DNA from: UBA3700 sp002372775
Lineage (GTDB): Bacteria; Bacillota; Clostridia; Christensenellales; UBA3700
Assembly (NCBI GenBank): GCA_946615965.1
Contig: CAMOIC010000024.1
Location: forward strand, 1 to 21,680
Direction of reading: 5' to 3'
Length of the DNA stretch: 21,680 bases
The notes beneath the pieces are model-generated. The model had not been told where the DNA came from. It worked only from the letters and a program-made list of their open reading frames with translations, and did no database searches. Below, piece after piece: positions 7,359 to 14,327 of this stretch. Both the position numbers and the translations under genes were made by a program. Positions within the stretch are counted from its first letter, which is position 1; every line of letters starts with the position of its first letter.

Positions 7359-9785
7359 ATGGATTTTAAAACTGTTGAAAAAAAGTGGCAAAAAAGATGG
7401 GAAGATGAAAAGCTTTACTCTTTTGACAAATCAAAAATGGACAACAAATATTATGTTCTAGAAATGTTCTCTTATCCATCAGGCGCAAAGTTACACGCAG
7501 GTCACTGGTATAACTATGGACCAAGCGATTCATTCGCTAGATTTATGAGAATGCAAGGAAAAGAAGTATTCCAACCAATGGGCTTTGACGCTTTTGGCCT
7601 TCCTGCTGAGAACTATGCTATTAAAACTGGTATTCACCCACAAGATAGTACCCTAAAGAACATTGAAACAATGGAAGGACAACTTCGTGCAATGGGCGCT
7701 TCATTTGATTGGGATTATGAGATTAAAACTTGCATGCCAGATTACTATAAATGGACACAATGGATCTTCCTTCAACTATATAAGGCAGGTCTTGCATATA
7801 GAAAGAAAGCACCAGTGAACTGGTGTCCATCTTGTAAAACAGTTCTTGCTAATGAACAAGTTGTTGATGGCAAGTGCGAAAGATGCGGGACTCAAGTAGT
7901 TCAAAAAGATTTAACACAATGGTTCTTAAAAATCACTAAATATGCCGAAGAATTATTACAAGGATTAGACACTCTTGATTGGCCAGAAAAGACAAAAGCA
8001 ATGCAAAGACATTGGATTGGCAAATCAACAGGTGGAGAAATTGAATTCACTTGTGAAAGTGGAGATAAGTTTAAAGTATTCACTACTCGTGCAGATACTG
8101 CATATGGCATTACTTATGTAATTCTTGCTCCAGAACACCCACTTGTAGATAAGTTAACTACTCCTGAACATAAGGAAGAAGTTGCTAAATACAAGGAAGA
8201 AGTATCTAAGATTAAAGAGATTGAAAGATTATCTACATCTAGAGAAAAGACTGGTGCTTTCACAGGTAGCTATTGTATTAACCCATTAAATGGAAATAGA
8301 GTTCAAATTTGGATTGGTGATTACGTTCTAGCATCATACGGCACAGGCGCTGTAATGGGTGTTCCTGCACATGATGAAAGAGACTATGCTTTTGCTCAAA
8401 AACACAATATCCCAGTTATTAGAGTTATTAAGAGCGCTAATGGAGAAAATGATGAATTACCATTCTGTGAACATGGCGTATGTGTAAACAGTGGCGAATT
8501 CGACGGAATGTCTACAGATGAAGCAAAAGTTGCTATTGTGAAGAAGCTTGAAAAAGAAGGAAAAGGCGAATTAAAGACAAATTATAGATTAAGAGACTGG
8601 TTAATTTCTCGTCAAAGATACTGGGGATGCCCTATTCCTATCGTATATTGCGATAAGTGCGGCGAAGTTCCAGTTAATGAAAGTGATTTGCCTGTTAAAT
8701 TGCCATATAATGTTGACTTTACTCCAGACGGAAAGAGTCCACTTTTAAAGAGCGAAGAGTTTATGAACACAACTTGCCCTATTTGTGGCGGTCCAGCTCG
8801 TAGAGATCCAGATACAATGGATACATTTATTTGCTCAAGTTGGTATTTCTTAAGATATCCAGATGCTAAAAATGACAAAATGGCATTCGATCCATCAATC
8901 ATAAACAAGATGTTACCAGTAGATAAATATATCGGTGGTGCTGAACATGCTTGTATGCACTTACTATATGCTAGATTCTTCACAAAAGCTTTAAGAGATC
9001 TAGGATACTTGAATTTCGACGAACCATTTAAGAGTTTAGTTCACCAAGGAACGATTTTAGGCCCAGACGGCTTCAAAATGAGTAAGAGTAGAGGAAATGT
9101 AGTATCCCCTGATGATTGTATCCAAAAATACGGCTCTGACGCGTTCAGAATGTACTTAATGTTTGGTTTCTCTTACATAGAGGGTGGCCCATGGAATGAA
9201 AGCGGTATTGATTCATGCGTTAAGTTCCTAGAAAGAGTTGAACGTATTGTTGCTAAGTATAAGGATTTTGATTGTTCTAATACAGCTTTTGGTAGTGCTG
9301 AAAAGGAATTAAACTACACAAGAAACTACACAATCCAAAGAGTAACTGCAGATATGCAAATATTCTCATTCAATACAGCTATTGCTAGAATTATGGAATA
9401 TGTTAATGCTCTTGTTAAATATCTTGATGGAAATGTTAATGGCAATTTTGCTAAAGATTGCATCAAGGACTTAGTATTATTACTAGCTCCTATTATTCCT
9501 CATAGAGCAGAAGAATTCCACGAAATGATGGGATTTGAAGGCTCAGTATTCAAGGAGAAATACCCTACTGTTGATACATCAGCATTAGTAAAAGATGAAT
9601 ACGAATTAGCTGTACAAATTAACAGTAAGATTAGAGCAAAAATTGTAGTACCATCAAATGCTTCTCAAGAAGAGATTCAAAACATTGCTCTTGCAGATAA
9701 TTCTGTAAAGGCAGCACTTGGTGCTCAAAATATTGTAAAAGTAATTGTTATTCCAAAGAGATTGGTTAACATTGTAGCTAAATAG
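7359..9785 (+). CDS. leuS: Leucyl-tRNA synthetase
   Basis: Class I aminoacyl-tRNA synthetase that charges tRNA-Leu with leucine in the cytosol. The 808 residues match the usual bacterial length. Seen in order: the HIGH-type motif HAGH (46-49) within YPSGAKLHAGHWYNY; a zinc-binding CPSC...CERC set (Cys156, 159, 173, 176); the CP1 editing domain (about 222-410) with TTRADTAYG (242-250) and GVPAHDERDY (334-343); the GGAEHACMHLLYARF segment (526-540); KMSKS (573-577) in DGFKMSKSRGNVVSPDD; and the anticodon-binding and C-terminal domains (about 650-808). A second Cys pair set (431/434 and 473/476) may form another metal site. AAGAGG sits 8 nt before the ATG. serS follows after 9 nt, so the two are co-transcribed. 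No frameshift or missing key residue was seen. Confidence 0.97.
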   Translation: MDFKTVEKKWQKRWEDEKLYSFDKSKMDNKYYVLEMFSYPSGAKLHAGHWYNYGPSDSFARFMRMQGKEVFQPMGFDAFGLPAENYAIKTGIHPQDSTLKNIETMEGQLRAMGASFDWDYEIKTCMPDYYKWTQWIFLQLYKAGLAYRKKAPVNWCPSCKTVLANEQVVDGKCERCGTQVVQKDLTQWFLKITKYAEELLQGLDTLDWPEKTKAMQRHWIGKSTGGEIEFTCESGDKFKVFTTRADTAYGITYVILAPEHPLVDKLTTPEHKEEVAKYKEEVSKIKEIERLSTSREKTGAFTGSYCINPLNGNRVQIWIGDYVLASYGTGAVMGVPAHDERDYAFAQKHNIPVIRVIKSANGENDELPFCEHGVCVNSGEFDGMSTDEAKVAIVKKLEKEGKGELKTNYRLRDWLISRQRYWGCPIPIVYCDKCGEVPVNESDLPVKLPYNVDFTPDGKSPLLKSEEFMNTTCPICGGPARRDPDTMDTFICSSWYFLRYPDAKNDKMAFDPSIINKMLPVDKYIGGAEHACMHLLYARFFTKALRDLGYLNFDEPFKSLVHQGTILGPDGFKMSKSRGNVVSPDDCIQKYGSDAFRMYLMFGFSYIEGGPWNESGIDSCVKFLERVERIVAKYKDFDCSNTAFGSAEKELNYTRNYTIQRVTADMQIFSFNTAIARIMEYVNALVKYLDGNVNGNFAKDCIKDLVLLLAPIIPHRAEEFHEMMGFEGSVFKEKYPTVDTSALVKDEYELAVQINSKIRAKIVVPSNASQEEIQNIALADNSVKAALGAQNIVKVIVIPKRLVNIVAK

Positions 9786-9794
9786 AGGTGAAAT

Positions 9795-11078
9795 ATGATA
9801 GATATTAAATTTCTAAGACAAAACCCAGAATTGGTTAAGGAAAATATAAAGAAAAAGTTCCAAGATCAAAAGCTTCCTCTTGTTGATGAAGTTATTGACC
9901 TAGATGCTCAATTCCGTGAAGCAAAGAATAGAGGCGACTATTTACGTTCTCAAAGAAATACTATTAGTAAGCAAATCGGAGCTTTAATGGCTAAAGGCCA
10001 AAAGGAAGAAGCTGAAAAGGCTAAACAACAAGTAAACGAAATGGCTCAAGAATTACTAGATCTTGAGAAGAAAGAAGAAGAACTAGAAGCCGAAATCAAG
10101 AAGAGAATGATGGTTATCCCTAACATTATCGACCCATCAGTTCCTATCGGAAAAGACGACTCTGAAAACGTTGAAGTTCAAAAATTCGGCGAACCAATAG
10201 TTCCTTCTTTTGAAATTCCATACCATGTAGATATTATGGAAAGCTTTAATGGTATCGATTTAGATAGCGCAAGAAGAACATCTGGTAATGGTTTCTATTA
10301 CCTTAAAGGCGATATCGCTAGACTTCATAGCGCAATTCTATCTTATGCTAGAGATTTTATGATAGATAGAGGCTTTACATACTACATTCCTCCATTTATG
10401 ATTCACTCAAGCGTTGTTAATGGCGTTATGAGCTTTACAGAAATGGAAAATATGATGTACAAGATTGAAGGAGAAGATTTATATCTTATCGGAACATCTG
10501 AACACTCTATGATTGGTAAGTTTATGGATACTCTAATCCCTGAAGAAGAGATTCCTCAATGCTTAACAAGTTACTCTCCATGCTTTAGAAAGGAAGTAGG
10601 CGCTCATGGTATTGAAGAAAGAGGTGTTTATAGAATTCACCAATTCGAAAAACAAGAAATGATCGTTGTATGTAAACCAGAAGATAGCATGAACTGGTAT
10701 AACAAGTTATGGCAAAATTCAGTAGATTTCTTCAGATCATTAGATATTCCAGTTAGAACACTTGAATGCTGCTCTGGTGACTTAGCAGATTTAAAGGTTA
10801 AGAGCTGTGACGTTGAAGCTTGGTCTCCAAGACAACAAAAATACTTCGAAGTTGGTAGCTGCTCTAACTTAGGCGATGCTCAAGCAAGAAGATTAGGAAT
10901 CCGTATTAAGAGCAAAGAAAAAGGAAACTATTTAGCTCACACATTAAATAACACTGTAGTTGCTCCACCAAGAATGCTTATTGCCTTCCTTGAAAACAAT
11001 CTAAACGAGGATGGTTCTGTAAATATTCCAAAGCCTCTACAAATGTATATGGGTGGCAAAACAAAAATTACAAAATAA
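9795..11078 (+). CDS. serS: Seryl-tRNA synthetase
   Basis: Class II synthetase charging tRNA-Ser, and also tRNA-Sec where present. The 427 residues are the normal length. Residues about 30-105 form the long antiparallel coiled-coil arm that reads the variable arm of tRNA-Ser. The catalytic core has YLIGTSEH (230-237), motif 2 CFRKEVGAHG...YRIHQFEKQE (263-288), ECCSGDL (324-330), EVGSCSNLGDAQARR (352-366) and motif 3 NNTVVAPPRMLIAFLENN (385-402), with the ATP-binding Arg393 kept. TSEH and GAHG differ from the TAE and GSYG/GSAG seen in E. coli-like enzymes and resemble an alternative SerRS subfamily. An AGAGGTG site overlaps the leuS stop region, consistent with coupled translation. tRNA-Ser(UGA) lies 1.7 kb downstream but is separately transcribed. 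Confidence 0.95.
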   Translation: MIDIKFLRQNPELVKENIKKKFQDQKLPLVDEVIDLDAQFREAKNRGDYLRSQRNTISKQIGALMAKGQKEEAEKAKQQVNEMAQELLDLEKKEEELEAEIKKRMMVIPNIIDPSVPIGKDDSENVEVQKFGEPIVPSFEIPYHVDIMESFNGIDLDSARRTSGNGFYYLKGDIARLHSAILSYARDFMIDRGFTYYIPPFMIHSSVVNGVMSFTEMENMMYKIEGEDLYLIGTSEHSMIGKFMDTLIPEEEIPQCLTSYSPCFRKEVGAHGIEERGVYRIHQFEKQEMIVVCKPEDSMNWYNKLWQNSVDFFRSLDIPVRTLECCSGDLADLKVKSCDVEAWSPRQQKYFEVGSCSNLGDAQARRLGIRIKSKEKGNYLAHTLNNTVVAPPRMLIAFLENNLNEDGSVNIPKPLQMYMGGKTKITK

Positions 11079-11097
11079 TTGACATGTACTTAATTTA

Positions 11098-11138
11098 TAC
11101 GGTTCACTAATTATAATTGAGTGAACCGTATTTTGTTT
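11098..11138 (+). terminator. Intrinsic terminator of leuS-serS
   Basis: An 11-bp perfect stem, TACGGTTCACT (11098-11108) with AGTGAACCGTA (11120-11130), has an 11-nt loop and is followed by TTTTGTTT. Its loop, 3' arm and U-tract overlap the promoter of the next gene. Confidence 0.85.
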
Positions 11139-11146
11139 GATATAAT
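11117..11146 (+). promoter_or_regulatory. Promoter of the DUF1624 gene, embedded in the serS terminator
   Basis: TTGAGT (11117-11122), an 18-bp spacer and an extended -10 TGATATAAT (11138-11146). The -10 ends 6 nt before the ATG at 11153, so the predicted start site is the A of the start codon or one base before it. Confidence 0.65.
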
Positions 11147-11152
11147 AAAAAC

Positions 11153-12022
11153 ATGAGCGAATCTCCAGCAAGAATCAAGAAAGAAAGAGTATGGGAACTA
11201 GACTTTATAAGAGGCTTTTGTGTGCTTCTTATGGTTTTCGATCACTTCATGTACGACATTGCTGGAATCTATGGAAAGGCGTGGTATGAATATGCTGTCG
11301 AAACAGGAACTTCAAACGCACAATTTCTATATGACTTTTGGCAATCAGCACGTAATTATTTCTTTTATAGTGGATTAAGAGATGTTGTTGAACCGCTAGT
11401 TGTTATAGTTTTCTGTATTGTCTGCGGTATTTCATGCTCATTCTCTAAGAACAATTTAAAAAGAGGAATCGAAGTTCTAATTTGTGCCATTCTAATATTC
11501 GCTGTAACTTCTTTCCTTGGCGAAGACATGACAATTAGATTTGGTGTATTCCAAATGTTTTCTGTAGCTATCCTATCTTGGTGCATTATCTACTATTCAT
11601 GCAAAAAGGATATGAAGAAAACTGCTGTTATCGCTGGGATAATAGGATTAATAATGGTAATTATTAACTATATTCTCATGTCTATTTATAACAATAACAA
11701 CCAAGCCTTTGCTACAGACTCAAATTGGTATTTTATAGGGCAATTTATGGTGGGCGGAAGCAAATCCTTACCAACAGCTGATTATCAGCCTATATTCCCT
11801 TATGTGGGCTTTATGTTTATAGGATCAGCTCTAGGACCATTCTTATATAAGAATAAGAAGTCCCTAATTCCATGGCTTGGAAAATATGATTGGCATGCGC
11901 CTATTAGTTTTTGGGGAAAAATTGCTCTTTGGGTATATATCTCCCATCAAATAGTAATAGCCGTATTATTATCTATAATAAGTTATCTTTTCTTATGTCC
12001 TGGTAGTTTTGTAATAATATAA
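11153..12022 (+). CDS. DUF1624 / heparan-alpha-glucosaminide N-acetyltransferase-like membrane protein
   Basis: 289 residues with about seven hydrophobic segments. The N-terminus reads RVWELDFIRGFCVLLMVFDHFMYD (residues 12-35), the hallmark of the DUF1624/HGSNAT catalytic family, in which a membrane protein passes an acyl group to a sugar across the membrane. Asp30-His31 is the candidate active-site pair. ADYQPIFPYVGFMFIGSALG (209-228) and WVYISHQIVIAVL (260-272) match the second half of the family. The substrate is not known; cell-wall or secondary polysaccharide acetylation would suit an acyltransferase near a glycan ligase gene, but that is inference. The gene has no Shine-Dalgarno and starts 6 nt after a -10 box, so translation is probably leaderless. 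It converges with the acidic zinc-ribbon gene and shares a bidirectional terminator with it. Confidence 0.8.
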   Translation: MSESPARIKKERVWELDFIRGFCVLLMVFDHFMYDIAGIYGKAWYEYAVETGTSNAQFLYDFWQSARNYFFYSGLRDVVEPLVVIVFCIVCGISCSFSKNNLKRGIEVLICAILIFAVTSFLGEDMTIRFGVFQMFSVAILSWCIIYYSCKKDMKKTAVIAGIIGLIMVIINYILMSIYNNNNQAFATDSNWYFIGQFMVGGSKSLPTADYQPIFPYVGFMFIGSALGPFLYKNKKSLIPWLGKYDWHAPISFWGKIALWVYISHQIVIAVLLSIISYLFLCPGSFVII

Positions 12023-12027
12023 AAACA

Positions 12028-12053
12028 AAGGGTGCATATCAAAAAGCACCCTT
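12028..12053. terminator. Bidirectional terminator between convergent genes
   Basis: AAGGGTGC (12028-12035) pairs with GCACCCTT (12046-12053) around a 10-nt loop. On the minus strand it is followed by TTTGTTTTT, so it is strongest for the zinc-ribbon gene. On the plus strand the tail (ACTTATT) is weaker. Confidence 0.75.
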
Positions 12054-12058
12054 ACTTA

Positions 12059-12640
12059 TTAATCGTCATCGTTATCTTCTCTTAACTTCTTTCTTCTAGC
12101 TTCCATTTCATCTTCTTCGTCATCTTCTTCGAAGTCTTTTAAATCAATCTTTGTAGAAGATTTGAAATCCTTTTCGAAATCGTCTTCATCATTAGAAGAA
12201 TCGTATTCTTCCTCTTCCTCTTCTTCCTTATCTTCTTCTTCTAATTCCTTGATTTCTTCAGCAAACATCTTTGCGTCTTCTGGATTTTCTTCATCATCGT
12301 CCATAGATTCATCTCCGATGCTTTCCTCTTCTTCGCTAAGAACATCATCAAGAGACACTCTGCCCTCATCGTAGTCGTCATCTAATTGAATAACCGGACC
12401 TTCATCGTCGTCATCGTTAGGAGCAACGATTTCGCCTCTTTTAATCTTTTCTAAACATTCTGCGCAATATGACTCACCTGGTTCAATGTAATTAGTTTTA
12501 CAAATTGGGCATAAATCCTCATCGTCTTCCTCAAACATATCCGCAGAGCTTGTCATTTGCATCTTGCAAACATCACAAACTTCTTGATCTTCCCTGATAT
12601 AATTTAATTCACATCTTGGACAAAGTCTATATTTTGGCAT
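12059..12640 (-). CDS. Tandem zinc-ribbon protein with long acidic tail
   Basis: 193 residues, function unknown. Two four-cysteine modules have the same spacing, C-x2-C-x11-C-x2-C: Cys7, 10, 22, 25 and Cys44, 47, 59, 62. They also share L-C-P-x-C-x-x-N-Y-I around the first knuckle (LCPRCELNYI and LCPICKTNYI), so they arose by duplication. From about residue 72 to the end the chain is dominated by Asp and Glu, with a short basic patch (ARRKKLR, 181-187) near the C-terminus, and is probably disordered. It is cytosolic, without a signal peptide. Zinc binding is well supported. Partners could be nucleic acid, RNA polymerase or a basic protein, and the sequence does not decide. AAGGAG and AGGGG lie upstream of the ATG, and a good promoter lies 60 nt away. 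It is a single-gene unit. Confidence 0.72.
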   Translation of the reverse strand: MPKYRLCPRCELNYIREDQEVCDVCKMQMTSSADMFEEDDEDLCPICKTNYIEPGESYCAECLEKIKRGEIVAPNDDDDEGPVIQLDDDYDEGRVSLDDVLSEEEESIGDESMDDDEENPEDAKMFAEEIKELEEEDKEEEEEEEYDSSNDEDDFEKDFKSSTKIDLKDFEEDDEEDEMEARRKKLREDNDDD

Positions 12641-12701
12641 TTTCCCCTTTTTCTCCTTTCCACCACTTTTATATATAAAGCAATGCTCTATTCTTGTATG
12701 T

Positions 12702-12730
12702 ATTATAATAAGAGATTTCTATTTTGTAAA
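12702..12730 (-). promoter_or_regulatory. Sigma-A promoter of the zinc-ribbon gene
   Basis: Minus strand: TTTACA (12730-12725), 17-bp spacer, TATAAT (12707-12702). The start would be near 12695, with a leader of about 55 nt. Confidence 0.65.
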
Positions 12731-12792
12731 TACCCATTTTTCATTTTATTAATATATTTATATAATAGGGATTTGTTAAGGATAAAAAAGAA

Positions 12793-12822
12793 TAAAAAAA
12801 GATGTTCTTGTTTCAGAACACC
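12793..12822 (-). terminator. Intrinsic terminator of tRNA-Ser
   Basis: On the minus strand GGTGTTCT (12822-12815) pairs with AGAACATC (12808-12801) with one wobble pair. A run of seven T (12800-12794) follows. The stem begins 2 nt past the encoded CCA. Confidence 0.8.
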
Positions 12823-12824
12823 TT

Positions 12825-12913
12825 TGGCGGAAGGTTAGGGATTCGAACCCCAGATAGCTATTCACTATAACGGTTTTCAAGACCGCCGCCTTCAACCACT
12901 CAGCCAACCTTCC
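12825..12913 (-). tRNA. tRNA-Ser (anticodon UGA)
   Basis: A complete serine tRNA read on the minus strand. The acceptor stem GGAAGGT (12913-12907) pairs with ACCTTCC, then discriminator G and an encoded CCA ending at 12825. The D-loop region GGCTGAGTGGTTGAAGGC is typical of tRNA-Ser. The anticodon loop is CTTGAAA with anticodon TGA, reading UCA and other UCN codons. A long variable arm precedes the GGTTCGAATCC T-loop region. Length is 89 nt including CCA. It has its own consensus promoter and terminator. Confidence 0.95.
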
Positions 12914-12926
12914 AATTGCATTATCG

Positions 12927-12956
12927 ATTATAACAATTGTTTTTATTGCTTGTCAA
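12927..12956 (-). promoter_or_regulatory. Consensus promoter of tRNA-Ser
   Basis: Minus strand: TTGACA (12956-12951), 18-bp spacer, TATAAT (12932-12927). Both hexamers are perfect, as expected of a stable-RNA promoter. The start would be about 7 nt before the mature 5' end. Confidence 0.85.
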
Positions 12957-13022
12957 ATACTATTTTGCAATACTGATAAGTATTTCCACTTAGGCCCTTA
13001 TGAACGAGTATCTCTCATTGCT

Positions 13023-13071
13023 TTGCATTATTTTATAGCATACCGTCAATAGGCATCGCTATGTAATGCAA
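13023..13071. other. Unexplained 49-bp stem-loop between tRNA-Ser and the TAC operon
   Basis: TTGCATTA (13023-13030) pairs perfectly with TAATGCAA (13064-13071). Inside, ATAGC (13035-13039) pairs with GCTAT (13058-13062), leaving an 18-nt apical loop that can pair partly further. Neither strand has a terminator tail directly after it. It could be a small RNA element, a relic of an insertion or a second transcript end. Its outer arm overlaps the T-run of the adjacent terminator. Confidence 0.4.
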
Positions 13072-13113
13072 AAACCTCCAAAACTTCTGTTATATCAGAT
13101 TGCTTTAGAGGTT
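13070..13113 (-). terminator. Terminator of the TAC operon
   Basis: On the minus strand AACCTCTAAAGC (13113-13102) pairs with GTTTTGGAGGTT (13084-13073) over 12 bp with two wobbles. The inner TCTG/CAGA continues the stem, and a run of T ends at 13070. It lies 33 nt after the chaperone stop codon. Confidence 0.65.
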
Positions 13114-13145
13114 AATTTATCATTTTTATGGTATATAACTATGTT

Positions 13146-13553
13146 TTACTTTGAAACCGCATTCTTTGCCAAAATGCTTGCATCAATAATCGGTATTTGC
13201 AAGCTATTCATTCCTGGTTGTGCTGTTAAAATTGCGATTTGACTTCTCATATAAGGCATTAATATTGCTATTGTGTTAACTTTCAAAATGTTATTCTTCG
13301 CCTCATTGTCTAACATTTCCGCATTTACCAACTCAAAATCAGCTTGCTCAACGACATTAATATTAATTGAATTTGATTCTTCTGTGATATTAGCTATTAA
13401 TCTAACTAATATGTTTTTTTCTGTTTTTTGCTCATATTCAACACTGATGTTAAACTTTATTTTCTTTTCATTTTGCCCATTTTGTGTTTGTTCAAATAAA
13501 ATCTTCGTGAAACACAAATTTTTCATTTCCAACTTTCCTTCGATTGATTCCAT
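13146..13553 (-). CDS. SecB-like chaperone of a toxin-antitoxin-chaperone (TAC) module
   Basis: 135 residues of the SecB-like fold. ADFELVN (71-77) and especially NTIAILMPYMRSQIAILTAQ (93-112) followed by LQIPIID (118-124) correspond to the conserved strand-helix region of SecB, where 'ILFPYaR' and 'L.L.PVnF' stand in the proteobacterial protein. SecB proteins are small tetrameric holdase chaperones. In TAC modules the SecB-like member binds the antitoxin and shields it from proteases. Here it is the last gene of a three-gene operon, 17 nt after the antitoxin stop, with the strongest ribosome binding site of the three (AAAGGAGG). Because general SecB is largely proteobacterial, a TAC-dedicated role is more likely than protein export. 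Base composition is about 30% GC by hand count, lower than the flanking glycolytic genes. Confidence 0.75.
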   Translation of the reverse strand: MESIEGKLEMKNLCFTKILFEQTQNGQNEKKIKFNISVEYEQKTEKNILVRLIANITEESNSININVVEQADFELVNAEMLDNEAKNNILKVNTIAILMPYMRSQIAILTAQPGMNSLQIPIIDASILAKNAVSK

Positions 13554-13570
13554 ATTTCCTCCTTTATATA

Positions 13571-13960
13571 CTATGCTGCCGCATTACAACAAAATAATCC
13601 ACAATTAATGCTATATTCCTTAGCATTTGTCTCATTATCTAAAACAAGCACTTCGTCTTGTTGATTATCTTTTATTTCTGCAACCATAGATATAGTCATT
13701 TCGCATTTTTCTGATTGCTTTTGCAACATAAACAAATCGTATTCGTCTTGTTGCGCTAATAAATACGTAGCCTTATATCCTGTTATTTTTTCAAACTCAT
13801 ATGCTGTCTTTGGAGTTACTGATCTCTTGCCATTTACAAGTTCGCTTATGACCACTTTTTTTACACCCATCTTGTCGGCCAACCAGTTTTGTGTCTTTCC
13901 AATTGACATCAAAACAGATTTGATTAACATTCCTGGATGCACACAATAATTCTTTCCCAT
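13571..13960 (-). CDS. higA: HigA-like XRE-family antitoxin with C-terminal extension (TAC)
   Basis: 129 residues. Residues about 8-72 are a HigA-type helix-turn-helix: HPGMLIKSVLMSIGKTQNWLA, then GVKKVVISELVNGKRSVTPKTA, then EKITGYKATYLLAQQDEYDL. The HPG start, NGKR-x-x-TP-x-TA and a-x-x-(L/W)-L-x-x-Q-x-x-YDL are the family marks. It should bind its own promoter and neutralise the upstream toxin. A tail from about residue 80 to 129 extends past the domain and ends in a hydrophobic, Cys-rich stretch (YSINCGLFCCNAAA). In the mycobacterial TAC antitoxin such a tail is the chaperone-addiction region, which makes the antitoxin unstable unless SecB binds it. The gene starts 19 nt after the toxin stop. 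Its ribosome binding site (AGGAAGAGG) begins right behind that stop, which suggests translational coupling. Confidence 0.8.
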   Translation of the reverse strand: MGKNYCVHPGMLIKSVLMSIGKTQNWLADKMGVKKVVISELVNGKRSVTPKTAYEFEKITGYKATYLLAQQDEYDLFMLQKQSEKCEMTISMVAEIKDNQQDEVLVLDNETNAKEYSINCGLFCCNAAA

Positions 13961-13979
13961 TGTTTTAATTCCTCTTCCT

Positions 13980-14309
13980 TTATTTTATTCTATATTTATG
14001 TTTATCTATTGTTATTATATTAATCTTTATTCCTTTTTCTTGAGGCTCAACATACATTCTGTATTCGGATTTTCGTCGTTTTGGAACAATTCTTAATGAA
14101 TACTTATTTTTAGAACCTTCTACTTTTTCATAATTGTAACCTATAAACGCAGCATTTCTAAGTTCGTTAATATTCTCAATTCTTTCTAAATGAAACATTA
14201 ATACTTTTAAATTATCTATCAATAATTTATTATGAGAAAAGAACTTATCCATTTCTTCTTCTAGTTCGCATATATCTTTGATTTTATTATTCTCATAAAT
14301 AATTTTCAT
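13980..14309 (-). CDS. higB: HigB/RelE-ParE superfamily toxin (TAC)
   Basis: 109 residues, first gene of the operon. MKIIYENNKIKDICELEEEM at the N-terminus, a central helix pair (about 30-52, including LERIENINELRNA) and the C-terminal sheet KYSLRIV...SEYRMYVEP...IKINIITIDKH (69-104) follow the pattern of HigB-type 'killer' proteins, which are ribosome-dependent mRNA endonucleases of the RelE fold. The sheet is Lys/Arg-rich (PKRRK, 76-80), as expected for RNA contact. The family's usual His before the gly-rich turn is Tyr here (GYNYEKVEG). The toxin-first order is that of higBA, and the SecB-like gene behind it makes this a TAC. GC is about 23% by hand count, the lowest in the window. A modest ribosome binding site (AAAGGA) precedes the ATG. 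Toxicity is inferred. Confidence 0.72.
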   Translation of the reverse strand: MKIIYENNKIKDICELEEEMDKFFSHNKLLIDNLKVLMFHLERIENINELRNAAFIGYNYEKVEGSKNKYSLRIVPKRRKSEYRMYVEPQEKGIKINIITIDKHKYRIK

Positions 14310-14327
14310 CTTTTCCTTTTTTTCAAT

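Noticed and set aside
12162..12374. Serine-rich plus-strand frame opposite the acidic tail
   Set aside because: It is the complement of GAA/GAT/GAG codon runs in the acidic gene; poly-Ser is what that shadow must give.
13012..13037. Twelve-codon plus-strand frame (MNEYLSLLCIIL) near the stem-loop
   Set aside because: There is no ribosome binding site, and the frame runs into the hairpin; nothing supports translation.
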